Assembly: GCA_029259355.1 (NCBI GenBank)
Contig: JAPDIZ010000002.1
Location: forward strand, 248,001-312,000
DNA from: Candidatus Bathyarchaeota archaeon
GTDB taxonomy: Archaea; Thermoproteota; Bathyarchaeia; JAPDIZ01
Length of the DNA stretch: 64,000 nt
Reading direction: 5' to 3'
Position numbers and translations under genes: made by a program. Below, piece after piece: positions 1 to 9,458 of this stretch. The notes under the pieces were generated by a model. It was given only the letters and a program-made list of their open reading frames with translations. It was not told the origin of the DNA and did not search any database. Position 1 is the first letter of the stretch, and each line of letters opens with the position of its first letter.

Positions 1-270
1 CCTCTTCTCTACAACTACCTCATCTACGCTGTGTATCTTTGCGCCAAACTTCTCCATAACATCCCTTATCTCCTTGTACTTGAACCCTGAGCCCTCTAAA
101 ACGACTTTTATGGTCTCGGTCTCCACATCTACCTCCCTAATTACTATGTTAACCGTCTTTACTCCATCGACGCTTCCCAGAACCTCACCGAGCTCAAGTA
201 TGGAGGGCTTGTGAGGCTTCAAAACATCCAGTACTACCTTAGTGAGAATCGGCGAGCCGCTATCTCCCAA
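1..270 (-). CDS. DUF211 family protein (partial, runs off window start)
   Basis: Minus-strand translation MGDSGSPILTKVVLDVLKPHKPSILELGEVLGSVDGVKTVNIVIREVDVETETIKVVLEG... resembles the archaeal DUF211 family; TTG start inferred. Confidence 0.7.
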   Translation of the reverse strand, partial: MGDSGSPILTKVVLDVLKPHKPSILELGEVLGSVDGVKTVNIVIREVDVETETIKVVLEGSGFKYKEIRDVMEKFGAKIHSVDEVVVEKR

Positions 271-301
271 CTGCTTCTCTCACCCACTAAGACCCTGTAA
301 G

Positions 302-321
302 GCAATTATATGGTGAATTGC
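302..321. promoter_or_regulatory. Dyad GCAATT-N8-AATTGC around a TATA-like element
   Basis: Perfect 6-bp inverted repeat flanking atatggtg, upstream of the 356 ORF. Confidence 0.35.
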
Positions 322-355
322 TTCACAGATTTTAATTATTCGGAGAACCATAGGC

Positions 356-970
356 ATGGTTGAGCAGGGGTTGCTAAGTCAGCCCCGAGGCGGGGGCGCT
401 TGGTTGGGTTTGGGTGAAGCAGAAAAGCTTGGTGAAGAAGAGATCAGGCGGTTGGCAGAGGCTAGAGCTTTTTTTGAGAAAAGAGCTAGAGAGCTTGAGC
501 AGGAACTCGAAGGGCTTAAGCTAATCCTAGAGCTAATCGACAATGCTCTTGCTTCTGCAAGCTTCAAAAGGGCTACGGAGGTCGTGAAGCCGGCTGAGGA
601 AGCCCCCCCAACTGAGTACAAGCGAGTAATACCCCTTAGGGCGGCTGATGGAACCCTCTTGGCAAACATGTACATAGGAGAAGACTTTGTGCAAGTTATT
701 CCAGCTCAAGGCGTAAAGCTTTACACGTCCACCCCTCCCTTCCAGAGCTTTTTGGTGGGAAGGATTTTCGAAGCCATGCAAGAAAAGGATAGAGAAGACG
801 CTCAGAGGGGGAAAATACCTCCAGACCAGATATTCTCCTATAAGATAGTTCAAGATGGGGATGAGCTGAAGAGCGTAATAATCAGAAACTACAGGGAAGA
901 GAGGAGGCTTAGGGAGCTGAGAACGGCAATCAAGTGGACATTCGAGAAGATGAGAGAGAAGATAGCCTAG
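356..970 (+). CDS. Conserved hypothetical protein with N-terminal coiled coil
   Basis: 204-aa ORF, plausible coding composition, co-directional with the ACT-hom genes. Confidence 0.6.
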   Translation: MVEQGLLSQPRGGGAWLGLGEAEKLGEEEIRRLAEARAFFEKRARELEQELEGLKLILELIDNALASASFKRATEVVKPAEEAPPTEYKRVIPLRAADGTLLANMYIGEDFVQVIPAQGVKLYTSTPPFQSFLVGRIFEAMQEKDREDAQRGKIPPDQIFSYKIVQDGDELKSVIIRNYREERRLRELRTAIKWTFEKMREKIA

Positions 971-994
971 GAGGGTAGGCTCCTGAGGATAGAG

Positions 995-1468
995 ATGGAC
1001 GTAGAGCTTGAGGACGTACCTGGCCAGCTCATCAAGGTACTCGAGCCCATAGCCAAGGGCGGGGGGAATATCGTCGGGGTTGTGCACCACAGAAACCACG
1101 CGAGAGGCTCTTTGGTCAAGGTGACGGTTACCTTTGACTTGAGCGAGCCGAAGAGGCTCGACGAAATCCTGAGCGAGCTGCGGAAGAGGAAGATATCCAT
1201 TCTGCGGATGGGCGGGGAGAGAAAGACGCACGCTATGACGGCTATCCTGATTGGGCACGTTTTCGCCACCAACATCAAGGACACCATAGACAGAGTTATG
1301 GCCACTGGAGCAGCTGTTCGAAAAGTCGATGCAAGGATAAAGAGTCCTGAAGAAGTTTCCTCAGTAAAGCTCATCATCGAAGCAGATACCGAGGAAGAGC
1401 TGACTAGGGCATGCCAAGAGCTTAAGAAAGCAGGTAGGGAGAAGGACCTCTTCATCATCAGGAGCTGA
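995..1468 (+). CDS. ACT-domain protein (amino-acid-binding regulator)
   Basis: Tandem ACT-like motifs (DVPGQLIKVLEPIAKGGGNIVGVVHHRN) directly upstream of hom. Confidence 0.75.
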   Translation: MDVELEDVPGQLIKVLEPIAKGGGNIVGVVHHRNHARGSLVKVTVTFDLSEPKRLDEILSELRKRKISILRMGGERKTHAMTAILIGHVFATNIKDTIDRVMATGAAVRKVDARIKSPEEVSSVKLIIEADTEEELTRACQELKKAGREKDLFIIRS

Positions 1469-1473
1469 GGCTT

Positions 1474-2493
1474 ATGAAAGTGGTTATCGCAGGGCTAGGT
1501 ACGGTAGGCAGAGGGCTGCTCAAGGCTCTGAGCAAGAAGAAGAGCGAGCTTTGGAGAGCTTATGAGTTCTCTCCCAAGGTAGTTGCTGCAGTCAAATCCG
1601 ACGGAGCTTTCCTCGACGAAAACGGACTCGACCCAGCCTCAGTGGTCTCATCTTTAGATGGCAGAGGCTATGAAGAACATTCGGCTTGGGTAAGCGGCTA
1701 CACCGCCCTAGAAGCCATAAGAGACCTCGATTTCGACGTTTTGGTGGAGGCAACCCCTACCAACGTTGAGAGCGGGGAGCCTGGGCTATCCCACATACTA
1801 ACAGCGCTTGAGCGGGAGAAAGACATAGTCACCTCCAATAAAGGACCTTTAGTAATAGCCTTCGAGAAACTGATGGAGGCTGCTCGAGAACGTGGGCGCA
1901 TTCTTAGGTACGAGGCTACGGTTGGCGGAGCGATGCCAGTCTTCAGTTTGGTCGAGAAGTGCCTCAGGGGGAACAAGATCACCGCGATCAAAGGGATTCT
2001 CAACGGAACGACCAACTACATACTCACGCGGATGACCTACGAGCGGGTGCCATTCGACATTGCTCTCAAAGAGGCTCAGGAGCTGGGCTACGCTGAGGCG
2101 AATCCCTCCTTCGATATCGAGGGCATAGATGCGGCCTGCAAGCTCGTGATACTAGCGAACGCGATAATGGGCATAAGAGCAAAACTGAGCGATGTGGAGA
2201 TCGTTGGAATAACACGGATAACTCCAGAAGCCATCGAGCTGGCTAGGGAAGACGGCTATCTTATAAAGCATGTAGCCCAAATCGAGGAGGGGGTTTTGGA
2301 GGTTTCACTGAGGCTTGTTGACGAGAAGTCTCCGCTAGCGGTGGGTGGAACGCTGAACGTGGTCAGCGTATCCACCGACTTAGCTGGGGAGTTTACGGTG
2401 ATTGGGAGAGGAGCTGGTGAAGAAACGGTGAGCGCGGTGCTCAACGACCTTATTGATATATGGCTAGAGAGGAGAAGGGCGCTAGCGAGATGA
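1474..2493 (+). CDS. hom: Homoserine dehydrogenase
   Basis: GLGTVGRGLL NAD-binding motif; KGILNGTTNYILT; EAQELGYAEANPSFDIEGIDAACKL. Confidence 0.95.
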   Translation: MKVVIAGLGTVGRGLLKALSKKKSELWRAYEFSPKVVAAVKSDGAFLDENGLDPASVVSSLDGRGYEEHSAWVSGYTALEAIRDLDFDVLVEATPTNVESGEPGLSHILTALEREKDIVTSNKGPLVIAFEKLMEAARERGRILRYEATVGGAMPVFSLVEKCLRGNKITAIKGILNGTTNYILTRMTYERVPFDIALKEAQELGYAEANPSFDIEGIDAACKLVILANAIMGIRAKLSDVEIVGITRITPEAIELAREDGYLIKHVAQIEEGVLEVSLRLVDEKSPLAVGGTLNVVSVSTDLAGEFTVIGRGAGEETVSAVLNDLIDIWLERRRALAR

Positions 2494-3644
2494 CACCAAC
2501 CACGCGAGTTCTTTGGGACGCGGTTGAGTGGATGTGCAAGGCTAGGGAGGAAATAGGAGAGGGAATGGATGAGACATCAACCAAGAGAGCGCTCAAGGAC
2601 TACCACGCTAGGAGAAGGCCGAGGCACTGCGGCATGACTGTTCACAGTGGAATAGGCTGCGACAATAAGTGCGTCTACTGCTACGTCCCGGAGATGAGAT
2701 TTACAGCTGGTGTTCCACGCTCCTACCCCCTCAGCCCACGAGAATTTGCCTTAGCGCTAGCTAGCAACCCATGGATACTCCCCACTCGCTGGGGTACGTT
2801 TTTAGCCTTTGGCAGCGTAGCCGACCCCTTCCACCCCCTGCTCGCTGAAAAAACCGTGGATTATATGAGGGTGGCGAAAGCGGTCTTGGGCAACCCCATC
2901 CAGTTTTCCACGAAGATGACCCCCACTCAGCAGCACATGAGCTTCTTCGAAAATCTCCCTAGAGAGGGGGTTAGCCCCCTCGTAACCCTCGTCACAGTTA
3001 AGAGGCATAGAGCCCTTGAGCCTAAAGCTCCTTCCCCCAGCCAAAGGCTTGAGTTTGCTGAAAAGCTTTCTAAGATGGGGTATAGAGTGGCGCTGTTCCT
3101 ACGACCCATCATACCAGGAGTGACCGATAGAGAGATTTCGGACATACTAGATGAAGCAAAGAGCCATAGCGTAGACGTGGTGGTAGCTGGTTCGCTAAGG
3201 ATTACGGAGAATATCGTGGAGAGGATGAGGGCTTCGGGGATCGCTATCAACGAGGTGCTGAAGAGGGCAAAGAGAGTTAGCAAGAGGCAAACCCCCATCT
3301 ACTCAAGGGATTTGAAGAAAATGGTGGCTAGGGAATGCGAGAAGAGAGATATGGTGTACCTCGATAGCGCCTGCTGCGCTACCGCACTAGCTACTGAAGT
3401 ACCTTGTATCGAGCTCTGCTGGCTGGTTGGTAGGTGCACGGGATGCCCTAACAAGTGCTACGAGAAGGTTCCAGAGCTTTCAAGCAGTGAAGCAAAAGAG
3501 CTGCTTGCCGCTATTGGATGTGAAGAGGTTAGCAAGGTGGAGGTTGCCTCGGACACGGTAAGGACGAGGATAGCGAATCCAAGCCCGCAGCTAGCATACT
3601 TAGCGAAAACGCTTTTCAGGAGAAACGTGGTTTTCGAGAAGTAG
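2490..3644 (+). CDS. Radical SAM protein with Cys-rich C-terminus
   Basis: CDNKCVYCY (CxxxCxxC) motif; C-terminal CCATALATEVPCIELCWLVGRCTGCPNKC; ATGA overlap with hom favours the 2490 start over 2460. Confidence 0.85.
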   Translation: MTPTTRVLWDAVEWMCKAREEIGEGMDETSTKRALKDYHARRRPRHCGMTVHSGIGCDNKCVYCYVPEMRFTAGVPRSYPLSPREFALALASNPWILPTRWGTFLAFGSVADPFHPLLAEKTVDYMRVAKAVLGNPIQFSTKMTPTQQHMSFFENLPREGVSPLVTLVTVKRHRALEPKAPSPSQRLEFAEKLSKMGYRVALFLRPIIPGVTDREISDILDEAKSHSVDVVVAGSLRITENIVERMRASGIAINEVLKRAKRVSKRQTPIYSRDLKKMVARECEKRDMVYLDSACCATALATEVPCIELCWLVGRCTGCPNKCYEKVPELSSSEAKELLAAIGCEEVSKVEVASDTVRTRIANPSPQLAYLAKTLFRRNVVFEK

Positions 3645-3677
3645 GTTTTTAGCATTTGCTTGTTCGGTGACCAAAGG

Positions 3678-3685
3678 TTTTATAA
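3678..3685 (+). promoter_or_regulatory. Putative TATA box (TTTATAAA) for the lysC-aro operon
   Basis: ggttttataaacaca about 40 nt upstream of the mini-ORF ATG. Confidence 0.5.
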
Positions 3686-3723
3686 ACACATTGTGTAGTT
3701 TATTGCGCTACTGGCTGGTTTCG

Positions 3724-3807
3724 ATGGTCGCCGCAGCCCTACCCACAGCTTCTCACACTACGTTCTGCTACTATAGCTATTGTACAAGCTTTAGCTTTAG
3801 TGGGTAG
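3724..3807 (+). CDS. Putative Phe/Tyr-rich leader peptide MVAAALPTASHTTFCYYSYCTSFSFSG
   Basis: ATG...TAG, 27 codons; 6 aromatic residues (3 F, 3 Y) within residues 14-25; upstream of an operon ending in pheA-tyrA. Confidence 0.4.
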   Translation: MVAAALPTASHTTFCYYSYCTSFSFSG

Positions 3808-3818
3808 GGGCGGCGGCC
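3726..3818 (+). promoter_or_regulatory. Structured operon leader: 19-bp stem with 2-nt bulge and 53-nt loop
   Basis: 3726-3746 GGTCGCCGC(AG)CCCTACCCAC pairs with 3800-3818 GTGGGTAGGGGCGGCGGCC (18 Watson-Crick + 1 G-U). Confidence 0.75.
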
Positions 3819-3871
3819 TCCGAGGAAACAGATCTTCTTGAATGCCCTTTTCCCGGGGGTCTGCCGCTTCC

Positions 3872-5137
3872 ATGACGGCAAAAGACAGCAGCCTATTGGT
3901 CGTAAAGTTCGGCGGAAGCTCCTTAGCCAGCGCGGAGAGAGTAAAGCTCGCCGCGGGCTCAGTTGCAGCAAAGGTCTCGTCAGGCACGAAGGTTGTGGTC
4001 GTCGTCTCGGCTATGGGAAAAACCACCGATGAGCTACTGCTCCTTGCAAAGGAAGTTACGGGGTCCTCAAAGGGCTTTGAGCTCGACGACATCTTGTCGA
4101 TGGGGGAGAGAACTAGCGCAAGAATATTCGCCGCTGCGCTAAATGCTCGTGGAGTTAAGGCTAAATACATTGACCCAGCCGACCCAAGCTGGCCCATAAT
4201 CACCGACGGAAAATTTGGAAACGCATCCCCGCTGCTTGACGAAACCGAGAAGAAAGTGCTTGAGACTATTCCGCCGATGCTGGAAAAGGGCATAACACCC
4301 ATCGTACCCGGCTTTTTGGGGAAGACTAGAGATGGCAAGATAACGACGCTAGGAAGAGGGGGAAGCGACGTAACCGCCATGCTCCTAGCGAGAGCGTTGA
4401 AGTGCGACGTAGTGCTCGTCTCCGACGTAGACGGCATACTCTCAGCAGACCCCAAGCTAGTTGAGAATCCAAGGAAGATTGATAGAATCTCGGTTGAGAA
4501 GCTAATTGGGCTCTCGAGTGTAGGGACGAAGTTCATCCACCAAAAAGCGCTTAGAGTTAAGCCAGACTACATAGACGTAAAGCTGGTTAACTTCAGAAAG
4601 GCTTCGCTCGACGCGTCTGGCACGGTGATCGAGGGATCTTTCCCAGAGCTTGTCGCTGAATCCTTAAGCAGCCCCCTTATGTCGATAACTATTGTGGGAG
4701 ATAACCTCACCGACAACCCCGAAGTCTTTCTGGAGCTAACGAGGATGATCAGGGCCTACGGAGCCCCCATCTTGGGGATGTCAGCTAACCACGACTCCAT
4801 AATCGCCTACCTACCGACAGTTTCGGAGCGAGGGCTCCTTGATAAGGTCCACGGCATTGTCGTCAGCAGGGAAAACGCTTTGGCAATGGCTGTTAGGCCT
4901 AAGCTCGCGCTCATCGTGGTGAAGGGGGTGGGGCTTGAGGAGGCTCCTGGAATGATCGCGAGGGTGACGACGCCGTTGCAGAGAGCGGGGATCAACGTCT
5001 ACGGCATATTCACCATAACCTCGAGCATCCAGCTCCTAGTCGGCTGGGAAGATAGGGAAGAGGCACTTAGGTTGATCAAGGAGGAGCTTGAGCTTTCCTC
5101 TCCCGGGATGGGGCAAAACAGAGAGGAGGTGGTGTAG
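3872..5137 (+). CDS. lysC: Aspartate kinase
   Basis: VVKFGGSSLASAERV; GRGGSDVTAMLLARAL; C-terminal ACT domains; ORF open from 3842, start at 3872 preferred. Confidence 0.93.
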   Translation: MTAKDSSLLVVKFGGSSLASAERVKLAAGSVAAKVSSGTKVVVVVSAMGKTTDELLLLAKEVTGSSKGFELDDILSMGERTSARIFAAALNARGVKAKYIDPADPSWPIITDGKFGNASPLLDETEKKVLETIPPMLEKGITPIVPGFLGKTRDGKITTLGRGGSDVTAMLLARALKCDVVLVSDVDGILSADPKLVENPRKIDRISVEKLIGLSSVGTKFIHQKALRVKPDYIDVKLVNFRKASLDASGTVIEGSFPELVAESLSSPLMSITIVGDNLTDNPEVFLELTRMIRAYGAPILGMSANHDSIIAYLPTVSERGLLDKVHGIVVSRENALAMAVRPKLALIVVKGVGLEEAPGMIARVTTPLQRAGINVYGIFTITSSIQLLVGWEDREEALRLIKEELELSSPGMGQNREEVV

Positions 5138-5944
5138 GTGGTTAGTGGTAAAGTGAGGAGGCTTTCGCGCATATTTAGTGAAGGTGGGAAAACCGTCATA
5201 GTCCCCATGGATCACGGAACAACCTCTGGCCCCATCAAGGGGCTGGAGGATATGCAGAAGATAATCGACTTGTTGAAGAAAACGCCTACAAACGCTGTGG
5301 TTATCCACAAAGGGATAGCTGAGCGTGTCGACACAACAGGTCTCGGCCTAATAGTGCACCTCTCAGCCAGCACAACCCTCGGCCCGTCTCCAAACTGGAA
5401 GGTATGCGTCACCTCTGTGGAGGAAGCTGTTAGGCTAGGCGCTGATGCGGTTTCAGTGCACGTAAACGTAGGCGATGAGCATGAGCCTGACATGCTAGCT
5501 AAGCTGGGGGAGGTAGCGGATGAGTGCGATGCTTGGGGGGTGCCCCTTCTCGCCATGATGTACCCGAGGGGTCCTAAGATACCCAGCGAGCACGACCCTG
5601 AGTGCGTCAAGCACGCAGCTAGGCTCGGTGCGGAGCTAGGGGCAGATGTCGTGAAGACTAACTACACGGGCTCAGTGGAGTCGTTTAGGGAAGTCGTGAG
5701 GTCTTGTCCCGTACCAGTAGTGATCGCTGGTGGGCCAAAGGCTCCTACGGTAGAGGGATTTCTGCGCATGGTCTGTGATGCGATGAAAGCGGGAGCTGCC
5801 GGGGTATCGATAGGTAGAAACGTATTTCAAGCGGAGAACCCAGCTAAAATGGCGACAGCTCTTTCAGCCATTGTCCACGAGGGGGCTTCGGCAGAAAGGG
5901 CTTTGGAGATACTAGGTGGTAGGGATGAAAGAACTCTGGATTAG
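5138..5944 (+). CDS. 2-amino-3,7-dideoxy-D-threo-hept-6-ulosonate (ADH) synthase / class I aldolase family
   Basis: [49 protein letters not shown]; next to DHQ synthase II. Confidence 0.9.
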   Translation: MVSGKVRRLSRIFSEGGKTVIVPMDHGTTSGPIKGLEDMQKIIDLLKKTPTNAVVIHKGIAERVDTTGLGLIVHLSASTTLGPSPNWKVCVTSVEEAVRLGADAVSVHVNVGDEHEPDMLAKLGEVADECDAWGVPLLAMMYPRGPKIPSEHDPECVKHAARLGAELGADVVKTNYTGSVESFREVVRSCPVPVVIAGGPKAPTVEGFLRMVCDAMKAGAAGVSIGRNVFQAENPAKMATALSAIVHEGASAERALEILGGRDERTLD

Positions 5945-7028
5945 GCTACGCAAAGGCTTAGACGAGTCTAGGAAGAAAAAGCTGCTTGAGGAAGTAGGCG
6001 ACAAGCTCTCTGGTGTCATATGCGAGGACGAGGGAGATGTTGCGCTAGCAAGAGCATACGATATAAGGAGGATAGCGTCTCCTCTAGGCGCGGACTTCGT
6101 CTTAGTTAACTTTAGAGATCTTGAAAAAGAGAGATCAAAGCTGATGGGAAAGAGAGTGATGATAGCTTTTCAGCCATCGGCTATGAAAGACATAAACTTC
6201 CTTGAGGAAAACCTCCCTGGAGGAGCTGAGTACCTCCTCGTTGAGAGCGAAGACTGGAGGGTTATTCCTCTAGAAAACGTCATCGCTAGGTTTCACGGAA
6301 AGCTCAAGATCCTAGCAAAAGCCAGCAACTCTATAGAGGCGAAGACTTTCTTAGAGACTCTTGAGTTAGGCGCAGATGGCATAGTCGTAGACGCGCAGTA
6401 CCCAGAGCAAATCGAGGAATTCTGGTCGGTCGTTGAGGAGGTTTCGAAGCCCAAGGCTGTGGTGAGGGAAGAAGCCATCGCTGTACCGCTCGTTCGGGCA
6501 AAGGTAGTGGACGTAAAGCCCGTCGGAATGGGTGCGAGAGTCTGCGTAGACACCTGCGACCTGCTCTCGGAGGGAGAGGGGCTTCTAGTGGGTAGCCAAG
6601 CCTCAGGACTCTTCCTAATACAAGCCGAGGTTGAGGACACACCACACACAGCAGCTAGGCCCTTTAGAGTTAATGCAGGGCCCGTCTCCTCTTACACACT
6701 CACCCCCGATGGGACCACCAAGTACCTCTCAGAGCTCTCAACTGGAGACAAAGTGTTGGTAGTGAGCAGGAAGGGAGAGACGAAGCCAGCTATCGTGGGC
6801 AGGACGAAGATAGAGTGGAGACCTATGGTCATGGTTGTTGCGGAGTACGAGGGCTCGATGTACAAGACGATCGTTCAAGAGGCTGAGACCATTAAGTTCG
6901 TCACACCAAATGGAGCAAAAGCCGTCACTGAGCTCAAGCCAGGAGATGAGGTGCTGATGCGCGTAGAGGAAGGGGGAGGAAGACACTTCGGCGTCTTGGT
7001 GAAGGAAGAGAGAATAATCGAGCGATGA
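5925..7028 (+). CDS. 3-dehydroquinate synthase II
   Basis: [64 protein letters not shown] 5925 in frame within ORF 5916. Confidence 0.92.
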   Translation: MKELWIRLRKGLDESRKKKLLEEVGDKLSGVICEDEGDVALARAYDIRRIASPLGADFVLVNFRDLEKERSKLMGKRVMIAFQPSAMKDINFLEENLPGGAEYLLVESEDWRVIPLENVIARFHGKLKILAKASNSIEAKTFLETLELGADGIVVDAQYPEQIEEFWSVVEEVSKPKAVVREEAIAVPLVRAKVVDVKPVGMGARVCVDTCDLLSEGEGLLVGSQASGLFLIQAEVEDTPHTAARPFRVNAGPVSSYTLTPDGTTKYLSELSTGDKVLVVSRKGETKPAIVGRTKIEWRPMVMVVAEYEGSMYKTIVQEAETIKFVTPNGAKAVTELKPGDEVLMRVEEGGGRHFGVLVKEERIIER

Positions 7029-7723
7029 AGCCAAGAATCTGCGTATCTCTTGTTGAACCAACTATTGAGCAGCTATGTAAAGCAGCTGTTGAAGCGGAGC
7101 AGGGCGGGGCCGACTTAGTTGAGCTGAGGATAGACCACCTCAGAGAGCTTGAGGAGTCAAAGAGAGTAAGTGAAGTTCTATCGAGCATCAAAATCCCTGC
7201 GATACTTACGTGCAGACCTCTTAGAGCAGGTGGTGGATTCTGGGGAAGGGAGAGGACACGGGTCTCCCTGTTGAGGAGCTTGTGTAGTGAGGGGTTTGAG
7301 TACGTTGATATAGAACACGATGTCAAAAATTTGCTAGACTTAGTTACCGAGGTCAGAGACCAAGGGGTAAAGGTCATATTATCGTTTCACGACTTCCAAG
7401 CTACGCCGAAGCTGAGGAAGCTCCAGAAGATAGCTAAGAAGCTTGACTCGTACCACCCAGATATCATAAAGGTAGTTACCTACGCGAGATATGTGGAAGA
7501 CAACTTGACGTGCCTCAGAGTGGTCTCCATACCGGTGTACAGAGAGCGGCTTATTTGCTTCGCAGCAGGTGTGCTGGGAAAACCGTCTCGAGTGCTAGCT
7601 CCCCTCTTCGGCGCTCCCTTTACCTACGCGTCGCTCGAGAAGGGAAAGGAAGCTGCTCCCGGCCAGCTCACACTCGAGGAGTTGAGGGAAGTCTATAGGA
7701 TTTTGGGGGCTGTGAGTGAGTGA
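7025..7723 (+). CDS. aroD: 3-dehydroquinate dehydratase, type I
   Basis: GADLVELRIDHL; ILTCRPLRAGG; VILSFHDFQATP; DIIKVVTYA. Confidence 0.92.
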   Translation: MKPRICVSLVEPTIEQLCKAAVEAEQGGADLVELRIDHLRELEESKRVSEVLSSIKIPAILTCRPLRAGGGFWGRERTRVSLLRSLCSEGFEYVDIEHDVKNLLDLVTEVRDQGVKVILSFHDFQATPKLRKLQKIAKKLDSYHPDIIKVVTYARYVEDNLTCLRVVSIPVYRERLICFAAGVLGKPSRVLAPLFGAPFTYASLEKGKEAAPGQLTLEELREVYRILGAVSE

Positions 7724-8580
7724 GGGTGCTCGGCAGCTCGATGTTGTGTTGCTTGATCGGCGACCCAGTTGAGCACTCGCTCAGCCCCCAGATGCACAAC
7801 GCGGTCTTTGAGCATCTAGGTATCAATGCTGTATACATTCCCCTAAGAGTACCCAAAGACGCTCTTGCAGCGTCCATCGAGATTATCCGAAAATCTAACT
7901 TCCTCGGAGCGAACGTAACCATGCCCCATAAGGAATCGGTGCTAGCGCTTCTAGACGAGGTCGATGGGGCTGCAAGCGGGATAGGGGCGGTAAACACCAT
8001 AGCCAAAGAGGGGGATAAGCTTGTGGGGTATAACACAGATGGACCTGCTGCGCTACACGCGATAGCGAGCAGAGTAAGCAAGCTAAGCAACAAATCTGCG
8101 TTGGTGCTTGGAGCGGGGGGAGCAGCGAAAGCCATCGCATGGCTCCTCGTAGAGCATGTCGCTGAGCTACACATAGCTAACAGAACATTCGAGAGGGCCA
8201 AGGAGCTGGCTAGGGCGTTGTCGAGAAAAGGAGTTGCTTATTCCCACCCGCTTGAGAGAGGGGTCTTGAAGCAACTGCTTCCCAAAGTGGATATAGTGAT
8301 TAATGCAACTTCAGTTGGCATGTATCCACGAGTAGACGAGACCATATTGACCAAGGAGTACTTCCTCCCGCATCACGTAGTATTTGATGCTGTGTACAAC
8401 CCACTCTTAACTAGGTTTTTGCAGGAGGCGAAAAAGGCTGGGGTTAGAGAGGTCATCCCAGGCATAGAGATGTTCGTGTTGCAGGGCGCATTAGCCTTCG
8501 AGAAGTGGACGGGGAGAAGAGCGCCCATCGAGCTGATGCGAAGCGTTGTCGAGAAAGAGCTGGGAGGAGGCAGCGTTTGA
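7720..8580 (+). CDS. aroE: Shikimate dehydrogenase
   Basis: CLIGDPVEHSLSPQMHNAVF; NVTMPHKES; LGAGGAAKAI; INATSVGMYP. Confidence 0.95.
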   Translation: MRVLGSSMLCCLIGDPVEHSLSPQMHNAVFEHLGINAVYIPLRVPKDALAASIEIIRKSNFLGANVTMPHKESVLALLDEVDGAASGIGAVNTIAKEGDKLVGYNTDGPAALHAIASRVSKLSNKSALVLGAGGAAKAIAWLLVEHVAELHIANRTFERAKELARALSRKGVAYSHPLERGVLKQLLPKVDIVINATSVGMYPRVDETILTKEYFLPHHVVFDAVYNPLLTRFLQEAKKAGVREVIPGIEMFVLQGALAFEKWTGRRAPIELMRSVVEKELGGGSV

Positions 8581-9458
8581 AGGGAGAAGCCGTTGCTTTC
8601 GGAGCCGCAACTATAGTCAACGCCGTCGCAACAGGCTTCGGCGCCGCTTTCGGAATAAACCTCTGGACGAGGTGCTGGGTAGAACTCACCGAGGATGTTG
8701 GAGTAGTTGAGGCGGAGATAAGGAGCGATCCCTATGAGGACACAACGCTCTTGAAGAAAGCTGTTGAGGTGGTTCTTCGGCGTTATGGAATGATGGAAAA
8801 GTTTGGGGCGAAAGCAGTTACCGAATCAAACATACCCATCGCGAGAGGGCTCAAGAGCAGCAGCGTTGCAGCAAATGCGGCCGTGCTCGCCACGCTGGCT
8901 GCTTTGGGTGTAAGTGAGTTTGACGACGTAGAGGTCGTCAAAATGGGAGTAGATGCTGCGGTAAAAGCGGGTGTGACCATAACGGGTGCTTTTGACGATG
9001 CCTGCGCTTCATTCTTCGGAAACGTAGTCTTCACAGACAATACCAATAGGCGTATTCTCAAGACCATCGAGTTCGGCCAAGACTACCACGTGGTTGCTTT
9101 GGTCCCAAGAGAAAAAGTGTACACAAAGTCCGTGAGCAGAGAGAGGATCAGATCTATCGCTCCCTTGGTTAGGTATGTCTTCGAGCTAGGCATGTCGGGG
9201 CGCTTGTGGGAGGCGCTAACCCTAAATGGCCTCCTATACTCCGCTGCGCTCGGAGCCAATCCCGCTCCAGCCATTGATGCGTTACAAGCGGGAGCTATGG
9301 CCTCAGGCCTCTCCGGAACGGGACCTGCGGTTATTGCTGTGGTGGACGCGGATAAGTTGGATGCAGTTGTTGAGGCGTGGGAAGCGTACGAGGCTGATGT
9401 GCTGATATGCAGAACAAACCGCAGAAAAGCTAAGCAGGTTGTGATAGGTGGCTGTTGA
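8577..9458 (+). CDS. aroK: Shikimate kinase, archaeal GHMP type
   Basis: IPIARGLKSSSVAANA; ITGAFDDACASFFG; SGLSGTGPAVIAV; TTG 8577 in frame overlapping the aroE stop. Confidence 0.9.
   Translation: MKGEAVAFGAATIVNAVATGFGAAFGINLWTRCWVELTEDVGVVEAEIRSDPYEDTTLLKKAVEVVLRRYGMMEKFGAKAVTESNIPIARGLKSSSVAANAAVLATLAALGVSEFDDVEVVKMGVDAAVKAGVTITGAFDDACASFFGNVVFTDNTNRRILKTIEFGQDYHVVALVPREKVYTKSVSRERIRSIAPLVRYVFELGMSGRLWEALTLNGLLYSAALGANPAPAIDALQAGAMASGLSGTGPAVIAVVDADKLDAVVEAWEAYEADVLICRTNRRKAKQVVIGGC

Noticed and set aside
3739-4536. 265-aa minus-strand ORF antisense to lysC
   Set aside because: Mirror of the aspartate kinase coding frame with Ser/Thr-rich low-complexity translation; typical antisense artefact, like most opposite-strand ORFs in the track.
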